From contig JAEYZJ010000138.1 of assembly GCA_023430705.1 (NCBI GenBank), positions 1 to 20,055 of the forward strand: a stretch of DNA of 20,055 nt, read 5' to 3'. The DNA comes from Pseudomonadota bacterium. GTDB taxonomy: Bacteria > Pseudomonadota > Alphaproteobacteria > Rhizobiales > Devosiaceae. A model generated the notes under the pieces. That model saw only the letters and a list, made by a program, of their open reading frames with translations, was not told where the DNA came from and made no database searches. Numbering within the stretch: position 1 is the first letter of the stretch; every line of letters begins with the position of its first letter. Made by a program: the position numbers and the translations under genes. This document shows positions 1 to 8,953 of the stretch, piece by piece.

Positions 1-1091
1 GCGAGTACATCCTCAAGAAGGGCTACTACCGCCGCGACGCGCGGGTGGTGATCGAGAAGCCGCTGGGCCACGACCTTCAGTCCTCGATCGAGATCAACAA
101 CGAAGTCTCGAAGATTTTCGCCGAGGATCAAGTCTACCGCATCGCCCACTATCACGGCAAAGAGACGGTGCAGAACCTGCTCGCCCTGCGCTTTGCCAAT
201 ATCCTGTTCGAGCCGGTGTGGAACTCTGCCCATATCGACCACGTGCAGATCACCGTGGCCGAATCCGTCGGCGCGGGCACCCGCGGCTACTACGACGAGT
301 CCGGCGCGCTGCGCGACATGGTGCAGAACCACATCATCCAGCTGCTCTGCCTCGTCGCCATGGAGCCCCCGGCTTCCGACGCCGCCAACGCGCTGCGCGA
401 CGAAAAGCTGAAGGTCCTCCGCTCGCTCAAGCCCGTCGCCAATGGCGACGTCGCCCGCGTGACGGTGCGCGGCCAGTATCGCGGCGGCAGCGTCGAGGGC
501 GCCCAGGTCGCCTCCTACCAGGACGAGCTGCCCGAGGAGAAGAAGGGCTCGCGCACCGAGACCTTCGTCGCCATCAAGGCCGAAATCGAGAACTGGCGCT
601 GGGCCGGCGTGCCCTTCTACATCCGCACCGGCAAGCGGCTCGTCTCGCGCGCCTCGGAAATCGTCATCCAGTTCCGCAACATCCCGCACTCGATCTTCGA
701 TCATGCCGAGGGCGCGCCGCGGCCCAACCGGCTGGTCATCCGCATCCAGCCCGACGAGGGCGTGAAGCTGTTCCTGATGATCAAGGACCCGGGCCCGGGC
801 GGCATGCGCCTGCGCGAGGTGCCGCTGAACCTGAGCTTTGCCGAGGCGTTCCGGGAGCGCACGCCGGAGGCCTACGAGCGCCTGCTGCTCGACGTCATCC
901 GCGGCCAGCAGACCCTGTTCATGCGCCGCGACGAACTCGAGGCCGCCTGGCAGTGGATCGATCCGATCCGCGAGGCCTGGAACGCCTCCGCCGATGCCCC
1001 GCAGACCTACACCGCCGGCACCTGGGGCCCCACCGGCGCCATCGCCCTCATCGAGCGCGACGGCCGCACCTGGCACGAGGACGACCAGTGA
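1..1091 (+). CDS. zwf: Glucose-6-phosphate 1-dehydrogenase, 5'-truncated by the window edge
   Basis: Zwf oxidises glucose-6-phosphate to 6-phosphogluconolactone with NAD(P)+, the entry step of the Entner-Doudoroff and oxidative pentose-phosphate routes, in the cytoplasm. The reading frame is open from the first bases (first full codon at 3). The N-terminal Rossmann domain lies outside the window, so cofactor preference cannot be judged. Visible family signatures are VVIEKPLGHDL, a block ending WNSAHIDHVQITVAE, GYYDESGALRDMVQNH (this His is the usual catalytic base) and PFYIRTGKRL. The protein ends normally with a TGA at 1089-1091 that overlaps the GTG start of pgl, so the two are translationally coupled. 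Oddity: the substrate-site motif at 138-164 reads RIAHYHGKE instead of RIDHYLGKE, replacing the Asp that normally partners the catalytic His. Family assignment is secure; full activity is less certain. Confidence 0.97.
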   Translation, partial: EYILKKGYYRRDARVVIEKPLGHDLQSSIEINNEVSKIFAEDQVYRIAHYHGKETVQNLLALRFANILFEPVWNSAHIDHVQITVAESVGAGTRGYYDESGALRDMVQNHIIQLLCLVAMEPPASDAANALRDEKLKVLRSLKPVANGDVARVTVRGQYRGGSVEGAQVASYQDELPEEKKGSRTETFVAIKAEIENWRWAGVPFYIRTGKRLVSRASEIVIQFRNIPHSIFDHAEGAPRPNRLVIRIQPDEGVKLFLMIKDPGPGGMRLREVPLNLSFAEAFRERTPEAYERLLLDVIRGQQTLFMRRDELEAAWQWIDPIREAWNASADAPQTYTAGTWGPTGAIALIERDGRTWHEDDQ

Positions 1092-1786
1092 CCGCGACCC
1101 GGCGCAGCTTCGGCACCAGGCAGGACCTGGCCCTCACCCTCGCCGAGGCGGTCGTCGGCCATCTCAACGAGGGCATCGAGGCCCGCGGGCAGGCGGTGCT
1201 GGCCGTGTCCGGCGGTTCGACCCCGGCACGCTTCTTCCAGGTCCTCGGCCGCAGTCGCGAGGTCGACTGGTCGCGGGTCATCGTGACGCTGGTCGATGAG
1301 CGCTGGGTGCCCGAGACCTCGCCGCGCTCCAACGCCGGCCTCGTCAACGAGAAGCTGCTGCAGGGGCCGGCCGCCACGGCCCGTTTCGTGCCGCTCTGGT
1401 CGGGCGGCGAGGAACCCACGGACGCCGCCATCGCGCGCACCAACACCACCCTGGGCGCCCTGCCTTCGCCCTTCGATGCCGTGATCCTGGGCATGGGCAC
1501 TGACGGCCACACCGCCTCGTTCTTTCCGGGCGGCGACAGTCTCGATGCGGCCCTGACCGGTGAGGGGCCGGCCATCGCCATCCGGGCGCCGGGGGCAGGG
1601 GAGCCGCGCGTCACCCTGGTGCTTCGGCGTATTCTCGACACTTCCGGGCTCTATCTGCATATCGAAGGGGAGGAGAAGCTGGCGACGCTGGAGAAGGCGG
1701 CGGCCGACGGTCCCATCGAGGACATGCCGATCCGCGCCGTGCTCCGGCAGACCCAGACACCGCTGAATATCTTCTGGAGCCCCTGA
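1088..1786 (+). CDS. pgl: 6-phosphogluconolactonase (DevB type)
   Basis: Pgl hydrolyses 6-phosphogluconolactone to 6-phosphogluconate, the step between Zwf and Edd. The 232-residue protein matches the usual length of the DevB/Pgl family. It carries VLAVSGGSTPARFF near the N-terminus, TLVDERWVPETSPRSNAGL in the middle and ILGMGTDGHTASFFPGGDS, the signature blocks of this glucosamine-6-phosphate isomerase-like fold. The start chosen is the GTG at 1088, which overlaps the zwf stop (GTGA) and gives the expected N-terminus. Longer readings upstream run through zwf in another frame and are shadows. The stop codon at 1784-1786 lies inside a hairpin-forming stretch that leads into edd. Cytoplasmic, with no signal peptide. 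Confidence 0.95.
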   Translation: MTATRRSFGTRQDLALTLAEAVVGHLNEGIEARGQAVLAVSGGSTPARFFQVLGRSREVDWSRVIVTLVDERWVPETSPRSNAGLVNEKLLQGPAATARFVPLWSGGEEPTDAAIARTNTTLGALPSPFDAVILGMGTDGHTASFFPGGDSLDAALTGEGPAIAIRAPGAGEPRVTLVLRRILDTSGLYLHIEGEEKLATLEKAAADGPIEDMPIRAVLRQTQTPLNIFWSP

Positions 1787-1826
1787 GCCTTTAGCCAGCC
1801 TGCTCGGGTGCTCCCCCCATGGAGCA
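1776..1826 (+). promoter_or_regulatory. Competing hairpins at the pgl-edd junction
   Basis: Two mutually exclusive RNA hairpins can be drawn by eye. Upstream hairpin: GGAGC (1776-1780), CCC (1781-1783) and GAGC (1785-1788) pair with GCTC (1802-1805), GGG (1806-1808) and GCTCC (1810-1814). That gives 12 bp, with one bulged T on each side and a 13-nt loop. Downstream hairpin: TGCTCC (1809-1814) pairs with GGAGCA (1821-1826) around a CCCCAT loop, and so buries the GGAG that serves as ribosome binding site for the edd ATG at 1831. The right arm of the first is the left arm of the second, so forming one frees or hides the edd start. No folding energy was computed. Confidence 0.4.
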
Positions 1827-1830
1827 TGCA

Positions 1831-3645
<1,815 letters not shown>

Positions 3646-3785
3646 GACGCGCCGGCTTTGCGCTGCACAAGCCAAGATAAGTTCTTGGCACGACTTTAAT
3701 AGGCAGGCACAGTCCCGCAAGGGGAGTCGGCGGTTCGCGTCGCCGGCTGGCGGCCGCTGGCCGCCCTTCGAGGGAAGGTGGGGGC
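3646..3785. other. Intergenic gap between edd and the barrel-protein gene
   Basis: This 140-base gap holds a short AT-richer stretch (about 3671-3702) with TTGGCA at 3685-3690, which resembles a -35 element. The hexamer 17 bases further on (CACAGT, 3708-3713) matches a -10 box poorly, so I cannot place a promoter. An imperfect GGCTT...AAGCC inverted repeat (about 3654-3673) just after the edd stop could be a weak terminator. The purine-rich run at 3771-3785 (AGGGAAGGTGGGGGC) is the ribosome binding region of the next gene. Confidence 0.35.
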
Positions 3786-4703
3786 ATGTTCTCGAGACTG
3801 GTCGTCGCGGCAGCCGCGTCAGCAACCATGGTCACCGGCGCTGTCGCCTGGGACGGCGCGCGCGCCAATCATCTGCGCCCGGAGAATTCGAGTGACCTCA
3901 GCCTGACGCTGACGGTCATCCAGGGCCGGGGAGTCATCGACTTCGGCGGTCCGCTCGAAGAGAGCGCGCTCGATATCGCCGTCCTCACCCCGTCCTATCA
4001 CCATACCTTCGATCTGCTCGGCAATGCCGGCACGGTGCTGATCGGCATCCCCGTTGGCGGCGTCTCGTTCGAGACCTCGGGCGGCACCATCGATGCCGAC
4101 GCCCGCACCGCCCAGGGCGACATGTTCGTCGGCGGCGCCATCGGCCTTGTCGGCATGCCGTCCCTCTCGCCGGCCGAGTACTTCCAGCACCGGCCGGGTC
4201 TGCAGGCGAGCGTCGAGGCGAAGCTCTTCCTTCCCACCGGCGACTACGACCCGGACCGGGCGGTCAGCCTCGGCCAGAACCGCTGGTCGCTGCAGGCGAG
4301 CCTACCCATCACCTATGTGCTCGGCGACACCATGCTCGATCCGGAGCTGATGACCCTCGAGCTCCGCCCGTTGATACAGGTCTTCGGCGACAACGAAGAT
4401 GCGGTCGGGCCCTTCGAGGTCCTGAGCCAGGCCCCGCTCTTCGGGCTCGAAACCCACCTCACCCGCAATTTCGGCAACAGTCTCTGGGCCTCGCTCGACG
4501 GCTACTACGAGACCGGCGGCGCCATCTCGCACGACGGTCTCGACGGCGACGACGGGCTGGAGTCGCTGTCGCTCGGCGCCACCCTGGGCATCGTGCTGTC
4601 GCCCTCGTTCGCCATGCGCCTCAGCTATCGCGAGCTGGTCCATTCGAGCGTCCCCCAATCCTCCGGCCGCGCCTTCGAGCTGGTCTCGGCCTTCCTCTTC
4701 TGA
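3786..4703 (+). CDS. Outer-membrane beta-barrel protein, transporter family (MetA/phenol-degradation type)
   Basis: A 305-residue exported protein. It starts with a hydrophobic Ala-rich signal peptide (MFSRLVVAAAASATMVTGAVA), with cleavage likely near residue 21 or at the later ARA. The rest is dominated by alternating short beta-strand patterns such as LSLTLTVIQG, WSLQASLPITYVLG, ESLSLGATLGIVL and FAMRLSYREL. It ends in Phe, the classic C-terminal signal of Gram-negative outer-membrane barrels. The pattern, with HLRPENSSDLSLTLT near the mature start and SYREL before the end, resembles the family annotated as 'transporter, putative MetA pathway of phenol degradation', whose substrates are mostly unknown. 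No aromatic catabolism genes lie nearby, so the phenol link should not be taken literally. The ATG is preceded by a strong purine-rich ribosome binding site. Confidence 0.75.
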   Translation: MFSRLVVAAAASATMVTGAVAWDGARANHLRPENSSDLSLTLTVIQGRGVIDFGGPLEESALDIAVLTPSYHHTFDLLGNAGTVLIGIPVGGVSFETSGGTIDADARTAQGDMFVGGAIGLVGMPSLSPAEYFQHRPGLQASVEAKLFLPTGDYDPDRAVSLGQNRWSLQASLPITYVLGDTMLDPELMTLELRPLIQVFGDNEDAVGPFEVLSQAPLFGLETHLTRNFGNSLWASLDGYYETGGAISHDGLDGDDGLESLSLGATLGIVLSPSFAMRLSYRELVHSSVPQSSGRAFELVSAFLF

Positions 4704-4713
4704 CCGGGGCCGC

Positions 4714-4734
4714 CGCCGGGTTGTCACGCCGGCG
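4714..4734. promoter_or_regulatory. Hairpin between the barrel-protein and nucleotidase genes
   Basis: CGCCGG (4714-4719) and CCGGCG (4729-4734) form a perfect 6-bp inverted repeat around a 9-base loop that contains TTGTCA. No T-tract follows, so it is a poor intrinsic terminator. It could be an operator over the -35 element described for the next gene. Confidence 0.25.
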
Positions 4735-4749
4735 ACTCGATTGCACGAT
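4721..4749 (+). promoter_or_regulatory. Possible sigma70-type promoter of the nucleotidase gene
   Basis: TTGTCA (4721-4726) matches the -35 consensus at five of six positions. It is separated by 17 bases from CACGAT (4744-4749), which matches the -10 consensus at only three of six. The position, 35 bases ahead of the chosen ATG at 4784, is right, but the -10 is weak. Confidence 0.3.
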
Positions 4750-4783
4750 AGGCAGCATGCGTCTGTCCATCGGGGGTTCTTCC

Positions 4784-6139
4784 ATGCCTGCTTCCGTCAC
4801 CCGTCGCCATGCCCTTCAGCTCCTCGGCGCCGCCGCCCTGCCGCTCGTGAGCGCTCCCGTGCTCGCGCAGTCCGCCCCGGCCGCCCGCCTCGTCGTCCTT
4901 TCCGATCTCCATTCGGCCTACGAGCGCAGCGCGCAGCTCCTCGCCGCCGTCGCCGCCGAGCTTGCCGCCAGTCCCGCGCCCGCCGCCATCCTCATCAACG
5001 GCGACGTCTTCGAGGCCGGCAACGTCGTCACCATGCGCTCGGGCGGCGCCGTCGACTGGAAGCTGCTGGAACGGCTGTCGCGGCTCGCGCCCACCGTGCT
5101 CAACATCGGCAACCACGAGCCCGACCTCATCAACGACCTCGCCCAGGTGATCGCCCGCGCCCGCCGCGCCGGCATCACCGTGCTGAGCAACATCACCGAC
5201 ACCCGCACCGGCGCGCTCTATACGCCCCCGGGCTTCCAGCTCGACCTCGGCTCCATCCCGGTCGCGCTGGTCGGTATCGCCACCGACCAGGTCAACACCT
5301 ATCCCAAGGCCTCGCGCGACCAGCTCGGCATTCCCGATCCGGTCGCCTGGGCCACGGCAGAGCTCTCCGGCAACCTGCCGGCGGGGAGCCTCCACGTCGT
5401 CCTCAGCCACGCCGGCGTCGTTGCCGACCGGCGCATCCTGCCGCTGCTCGCCCCCGGCAGCCTGCTGGTCGGCGGTCACGACCACCTGACGCTGCAGCAT
5501 GTCGAGGCGGGCTCGCTCTACCTCCACACCGGCTCCTGGAGCAGCCTGTTCACCGTCGTCGACATCGGCGCCGACCGCAGCCTGTCGCTCCGCCCCGTCG
5601 CGTTCGAGCGCGCCGGCCCGGCCGACGAAGAACTCCTCGCCCTCATCGGCACGACCTTCGCCGAGCACCTCACCGACGAGGAACTGGCGGTCGTCGGCAT
5701 CAGCTCGCGCTCGATGACCCTCGGGGAGACCGCCCGCTTCGCGGCCTCCGCCCTGGCCGCGGCGGCCGGTGGCGATGTCGGCTTCATCGGCCACACCACC
5801 TTCGGCGCCGGGCTGCCCTCCGGCGAAGTGACCAAGTATGTCTTCGATTCCGTCGTGCGCTTCGACGGCAAGCTGATGACGACCGAGGTCGACCGCGCGA
5901 CGCTGCTCGCCATCCTCGCCCGCTGCAACCAGGACGGCGCCATTCCGCTCGCCGACCGCACCGGCGATTTCCTCTACGCCGCCCCGCTCGAGCTGGCCGA
6001 CAAGCCCGTCTACCGGCTCGTCACCAACGACTGGTCGGCGACCAACCAGAAGTCCTATTTCGGCCGCGAGGACCTCAACTTCGTCGAGGTGACGCCGCCC
6101 CTCTCGGTGAAGGGCACGGTGCTGGCCGCGCTCGCCTGA
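4784..6139 (+). CDS. Tat-exported 5'-nucleotidase / metallophosphatase family protein
   Basis: Predicted periplasmic metallophosphoesterase that releases phosphate from nucleotides or related esters; the substrate is not proven. The 451-residue protein begins with a twin-arginine signal (TRRHALQLLG, then LPLVSAPVLAQ). The metallophosphatase domain shows all expected metal-ligand blocks: SDLH (Asp41, His43), NGD (Asp74), GNHE (Asn110, His111), SHAG (His209) and GGHDH (His232, His234). A C-terminal 5'-nucleotidase-type domain follows from about residue 300, with FGAGLPSGEVTKY and VYRLVTNDW late in the chain. It is about 100 residues shorter than UshA. The ATG at 4784 is chosen because it puts RR near the N-terminus and has GGGGG at 4772-4776. 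ATG 4757 or TTG 4721 would bury the signal. Being a Tat substrate suggests that metal loading or folding occurs in the cytoplasm. Confidence 0.87.
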   Translation: MPASVTRRHALQLLGAAALPLVSAPVLAQSAPAARLVVLSDLHSAYERSAQLLAAVAAELAASPAPAAILINGDVFEAGNVVTMRSGGAVDWKLLERLSRLAPTVLNIGNHEPDLINDLAQVIARARRAGITVLSNITDTRTGALYTPPGFQLDLGSIPVALVGIATDQVNTYPKASRDQLGIPDPVAWATAELSGNLPAGSLHVVLSHAGVVADRRILPLLAPGSLLVGGHDHLTLQHVEAGSLYLHTGSWSSLFTVVDIGADRSLSLRPVAFERAGPADEELLALIGTTFAEHLTDEELAVVGISSRSMTLGETARFAASALAAAAGGDVGFIGHTTFGAGLPSGEVTKYVFDSVVRFDGKLMTTEVDRATLLAILARCNQDGAIPLADRTGDFLYAAPLELADKPVYRLVTNDWSATNQKSYFGREDLNFVEVTPPLSVKGTVLAALA

Positions 6140-6154
6140 GCCTGCCTCTGCCCC

Positions 6155-6766
6155 TCACTCCGGCCACGGCACCACGGTGATCTCGGGCCACACCGATTTG
6201 GCCCGCGCCCCCTTGGCCTCGTGCGCCGCCCGGTTCGGCAGCACGGGGTTGGGCACGATGCGGAACGAGAAGATGTCGTCGAGCCCGAACGGCGCGACGA
6301 TCTCCATCCGCCCGTCGGCCGCCAGCCGCGCGCCGACCGAATGCGTGCGCGAGGCGTAGCGGCCCAGCATCTCGGCCGCCGAGCCGAGCGGGGCGAAGTC
6401 GCTCACCCCGAACTTTTGCGGAAACCACAGGTGCACCCGCGCCTGGTTGCGCACCTGCACCGGCAGGGGCAGGCCCGCGAACCGCGCCCCGAGCCTGCGG
6501 ATCACCGCGTCCTCCGCATCCCAGCTGGTGTCGGGATCGAAATAGAACACGTCGATGTCGTTGACGCCGGCGAGGGCAGGGCGCCCGCTCAGCCGGTTCC
6601 AGGCGAGGTTGTAGATCGCCCCGGCGACCAGCAGGTGGTCGTTGAGGCCCTCCTGGCCGAGCCCCTCGAGCACCGCCATCAGCACCGGCTCCTCGCGGAT
6701 GAACTGCTCGATCGCTGCCGTCTGCTCGTCGTGCGGCCGTCCGGCCAGTCTCAGATGCTCGCCCAT
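6155..6766 (-). CDS. Nucleotidyltransferase family protein (NTP_transf_6 / DUF925 type)
   Basis: A 203-residue cytoplasmic protein resembling the bacterial nucleotidyltransferase-like family PF06042. Its core is NDIDVFYFDPDTSW (Asp70, Asp72, Asp77), the metal-binding DxD-type motif of the pol-beta fold. It follows a helix AGAIYNLAWNRLSG that matches the family's substrate-pocket helix. Further conserved segments are VQVRNQARVHLWFPQKFG and FGLDDIFSFRIVPNP. The true substrate of the family is unknown to me. The start is taken at 6766 (MGEHLRLAG), which gives the usual family length. ATG at 6790 would add eight residues, and longer starts run into the divergent lipoprotein gene; none has a convincing ribosome binding site. 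The gene converges on the nucleotidase gene with only 15 bases between the stops. Confidence 0.8.
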   Translation of the reverse strand: MGEHLRLAGRPHDEQTAAIEQFIREEPVLMAVLEGLGQEGLNDHLLVAGAIYNLAWNRLSGRPALAGVNDIDVFYFDPDTSWDAEDAVIRRLGARFAGLPLPVQVRNQARVHLWFPQKFGVSDFAPLGSAAEMLGRYASRTHSVGARLAADGRMEIVAPFGLDDIFSFRIVPNPVLPNRAAHEAKGARAKSVWPEITVVPWPE

Positions 6767-6872
6767 GCCCCGACGCTGCCCCGATTCCATGGCAGGTGGA
6801 AGCCCGCAAGCTTTGCAGCCGGCAGGCGATCGCGCTACCCCTGTGGAGGCGGGCGAGTCGGGGAGGTGTTTC

Positions 6873-7454
6873 ATGCGGATCGGATCAAAGCTCGGCGCCC
6901 TGGCGCTGGTCCTCATGCTCGCGGCCTGCTCCTCGATCCCCATCGGCACGGGCAGCAAGCAGCGGACCCTCGATTATCTCAACGACGACGTGGCGAACCT
7001 GCTGCTCGCCTTCGACCTGCCGCCGGCGCTCGAGCCGGCGCCCGCGGGCTCGAGCCTCAGCCTCGACATCGTGACGCCCGCGAGCGGCGGCAAGCACCTG
7101 CGGGCGACCCTGGTGCCTGCCGATGCCGGCGAACTTGCCGGCACGCTGCCGCCCCCGGCGGGCGAGCGCAACTACTACCTCTTCGGCTTCTCCGACGCCG
7201 ACAAGGCCGCGATCCGCGACGCCCAGGCCTGGGGCAGGGCGCTGCCGGCCGGCGCCGCGACCATCAGTGTCGGCCTCAGTCCGGGCTTCTGCCGCACCGG
7301 GCCGCTCGATCCGGCGCGCACCACCGTCTCGGCCCTCGTCGCGTTGCCGGGCGTTGCCGGCCTCTCGCCGCTGGTCAGCAACATGCCGCTCTCGAGTGTC
7401 CTCGCGCAGGCGGGCCTCGGCGACGTGCCGCCCTGTGCCGGCCACTCGGGCTGA
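6873..7454 (+). CDS. Putative lipoprotein of unknown function
   Basis: I do not recognise this 193-residue protein beyond its export signal. It starts MRIGSK, followed by a hydrophobic stretch and a clear lipobox LAAC at residues 16-19. It should therefore be lipidated on Cys19 and anchored in a membrane. The next residues are SSIPIG, with no Asp at +2, consistent with sorting to the outer membrane. The mature part is rich in Ala, Gly, Pro and Leu and contains two further Cys (in GFCRTG and PPCAG) that could form a disulfide in the periplasm. GGGAGG at 6861-6866 is a good ribosome binding site for the ATG at 6873; the longer upstream reading has none. It diverges from the nucleotidyltransferase gene (106-base gap) and converges on the sugar dehydrogenase gene. 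Confidence 0.8.
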   Translation: MRIGSKLGALALVLMLAACSSIPIGTGSKQRTLDYLNDDVANLLLAFDLPPALEPAPAGSSLSLDIVTPASGGKHLRATLVPADAGELAGTLPPPAGERNYYLFGFSDADKAAIRDAQAWGRALPAGAATISVGLSPGFCRTGPLDPARTTVSALVALPGVAGLSPLVSNMPLSSVLAQAGLGDVPPCAGHSG

Positions 7455-7464
7455 AACGGAAGAA

Positions 7465-7492
7465 CGCCCGCGGCCACATCGGACCCCGGGCG
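7465..7492 (-). terminator. Hairpin between convergent genes, possible terminator
   Basis: CGCCCG (7465-7470) pairs with CGGGCG (7487-7492), with two further inner G-C pairs after one mismatch. It lies between the stop codons of the lipoprotein gene (+) and the dehydrogenase gene (-). Read on the minus strand it is followed by a modestly T-rich stretch (GTTCTTCCGTTT). On the plus strand there is no T-tract. It probably serves the minus-strand operon, if it works at all. Confidence 0.35.
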
Positions 7493-7517
7493 CTCCTGAA
7501 GGCGGTCTGTCGTCCGC

Positions 7518-8879
7518 CTATTCGGTCTTGCTGACGCGCCAGATCGAGCCGCTGCCGTCGTCCGAGACGAGCAGGTCCCCGTCGGGCGCCACCGCGACTC
7601 CTACCGGGCGGCCCCAGACGTTGTCCGCGTCGATCACGAACCCGGTCATGAAGTCGTCGTACTCGCCCGTCGGCTTGCCGCTCGCGTCGAAATCGAGCTT
7701 CACCACCTTGTAGCCGGTGCGGGTGCCGCGGTTCCACGAGCCGTGCATGGCGACGAACGCGTCCCCGACATAGTCCGGGCCCCAGGCGTCGCTGGTGTAG
7801 AACGCGATGCCCAGCGGCGCCGAGTGCGCCTGGAACAGCACGTCGGGGATCGTCACCTTGCCCTTCAGGTCCTCGCGCGGGGTCTCGCTCCAGCGCGGGT
7901 CGGGATTGTCGCCGATATAGTACCAGGGCCAGCCGTAGAAGGCGCCGTCCTGCACCGCCGTGGCGTATTCGAACGGCACGTTGTCGCCCAGTTCGTCGCG
8001 CTCGTTGACCACGCACCAGACAGCGCCGGTCGCCGGCTGCAGCGTCATGCCGGCGCAGTTGCGCAGGCCCGTCGCGAAGTAGCGCTCGTTCTTGCCTTCC
8101 GGATCGGTGGCCAGCACCGCGGCGCGGCGTTCCTCGCCGCCCCAGGCGACGCCCAGCGGATGATCCTTGATCCAGGTCTCGAGGTCGCCCTCGGGCTTGG
8201 GCTGCATGGTCATGTCGAGCCCCACATTGGAGCCCGAGCCGACCGAGTAGTAAAGCGTCTCGCCGTCGTCCGAGAAGACCACGTCGCGCGTCCAGTGATG
8301 CTCGGACGGGATGCCCTCGAGGATCACCTGGCCCTGGTCGCCCTCCTCGGTCTTCAGCGCGCCCGGCTTGTAGGCGAAGCGCTTCAGCCCGTCGCTCTCG
8401 GCGATGTAGACCCATTCGGGATTGTCGGCCGGATAGAAGGCGATGCCGTAGGGCTGGTTGAGGTTGTCGGCGAACACCGTCGGCTCGACATTGCTGCCGC
8501 CGCCGTTCTCGTCGAAATCGAACACCAGCACCTCGCCGTCCTCGGAATTGGCGACGAACAGGTCCCCGTTGGGCGCGAAGCGGATGGTGCGCGGGTTGGT
8601 GATGCCGGTCGCCACCAGCTCCACCTCGAAGCCGTCCGGCACCTGCGGCATGGCGTCGTCGGGCCGCGGCACGGTGCCGGGGGCGTTCGACGCGGATTGG
8701 GTCACGTTGGGCGGATCGAGGTCGGTCGCCCGGATCAGGCGCTTCACCCCGGGCTTGTCCTGCGTGTAGTCGCCGAAGGCGTCCTTGCCGGTCAGCACGG
8801 TCGCCTCCTGCGCCAGGGCGCCCGTTGCGAGGAACACCGCCACCGGCAGGGCGGCGGCCGCTGCGAAGATCTTCATCAT
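7518..8879 (-). CDS. Secreted PQQ-dependent sugar (sorbosone-type) dehydrogenase
   Basis: A 453-residue periplasmic beta-propeller enzyme of the sorbosone/soluble glucose dehydrogenase family, expected to oxidise a sugar or aldose with PQQ and pass electrons to the respiratory chain. A Sec signal (MMKIFAAAAALPVAVFLATG, cleaved after ALA23) is followed by family landmarks. These are VATGITNPRTIRFAPNGDL (89-107), HHWTRDVVFSDDG (194-206), ATGLRNCAGM (269-278), VVNERDELGDN (290-300), DGAFYGWPWYY (311-321), HSAPLGIAFY (352-361), MHGSWNRGTRTGYKVV (378-393) and RPVGVAVAPDGDLLVSDDGS (424-443). There is no cytochrome c domain. No PQQ-synthesis gene is in the window, so cofactor supply is unproven. Two adjacent ATGs (8879, 8876) follow GAGGAG on the minus strand. 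It lies 74 bases downstream of the CBM9-like gene on the same strand. The natural substrate cannot be read from the sequence. Confidence 0.86.
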   Translation of the reverse strand: MMKIFAAAAALPVAVFLATGALAQEATVLTGKDAFGDYTQDKPGVKRLIRATDLDPPNVTQSASNAPGTVPRPDDAMPQVPDGFEVELVATGITNPRTIRFAPNGDLFVANSEDGEVLVFDFDENGGGSNVEPTVFADNLNQPYGIAFYPADNPEWVYIAESDGLKRFAYKPGALKTEEGDQGQVILEGIPSEHHWTRDVVFSDDGETLYYSVGSGSNVGLDMTMQPKPEGDLETWIKDHPLGVAWGGEERRAAVLATDPEGKNERYFATGLRNCAGMTLQPATGAVWCVVNERDELGDNVPFEYATAVQDGAFYGWPWYYIGDNPDPRWSETPREDLKGKVTIPDVLFQAHSAPLGIAFYTSDAWGPDYVGDAFVAMHGSWNRGTRTGYKVVKLDFDASGKPTGEYDDFMTGFVIDADNVWGRPVGVAVAPDGDLLVSDDGSGSIWRVSKTE

Positions 8880-8953
8880 CACGTCTCCTCGAGCCCTGGA
8901 AGCCGCAACCCGTCGCTGCCGCACCGGTTCCCCGAACACGGGATAGTGAACCC

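Noticed and set aside
218..1087. Long plus-strand reading frame leading into pgl
   Set aside because: It overlaps zwf in another frame and gives Arg/Ala/Pro-rich junk; the real pgl begins at the GTG at 1088.
3685..3700. Sigma54-like promoter (TTGGCACG followed by TTTAAT)
   Set aside because: The -24 half fits, but the -12 half lacks the required GC, and no enhancer-type regulator or nitrogen gene is near.
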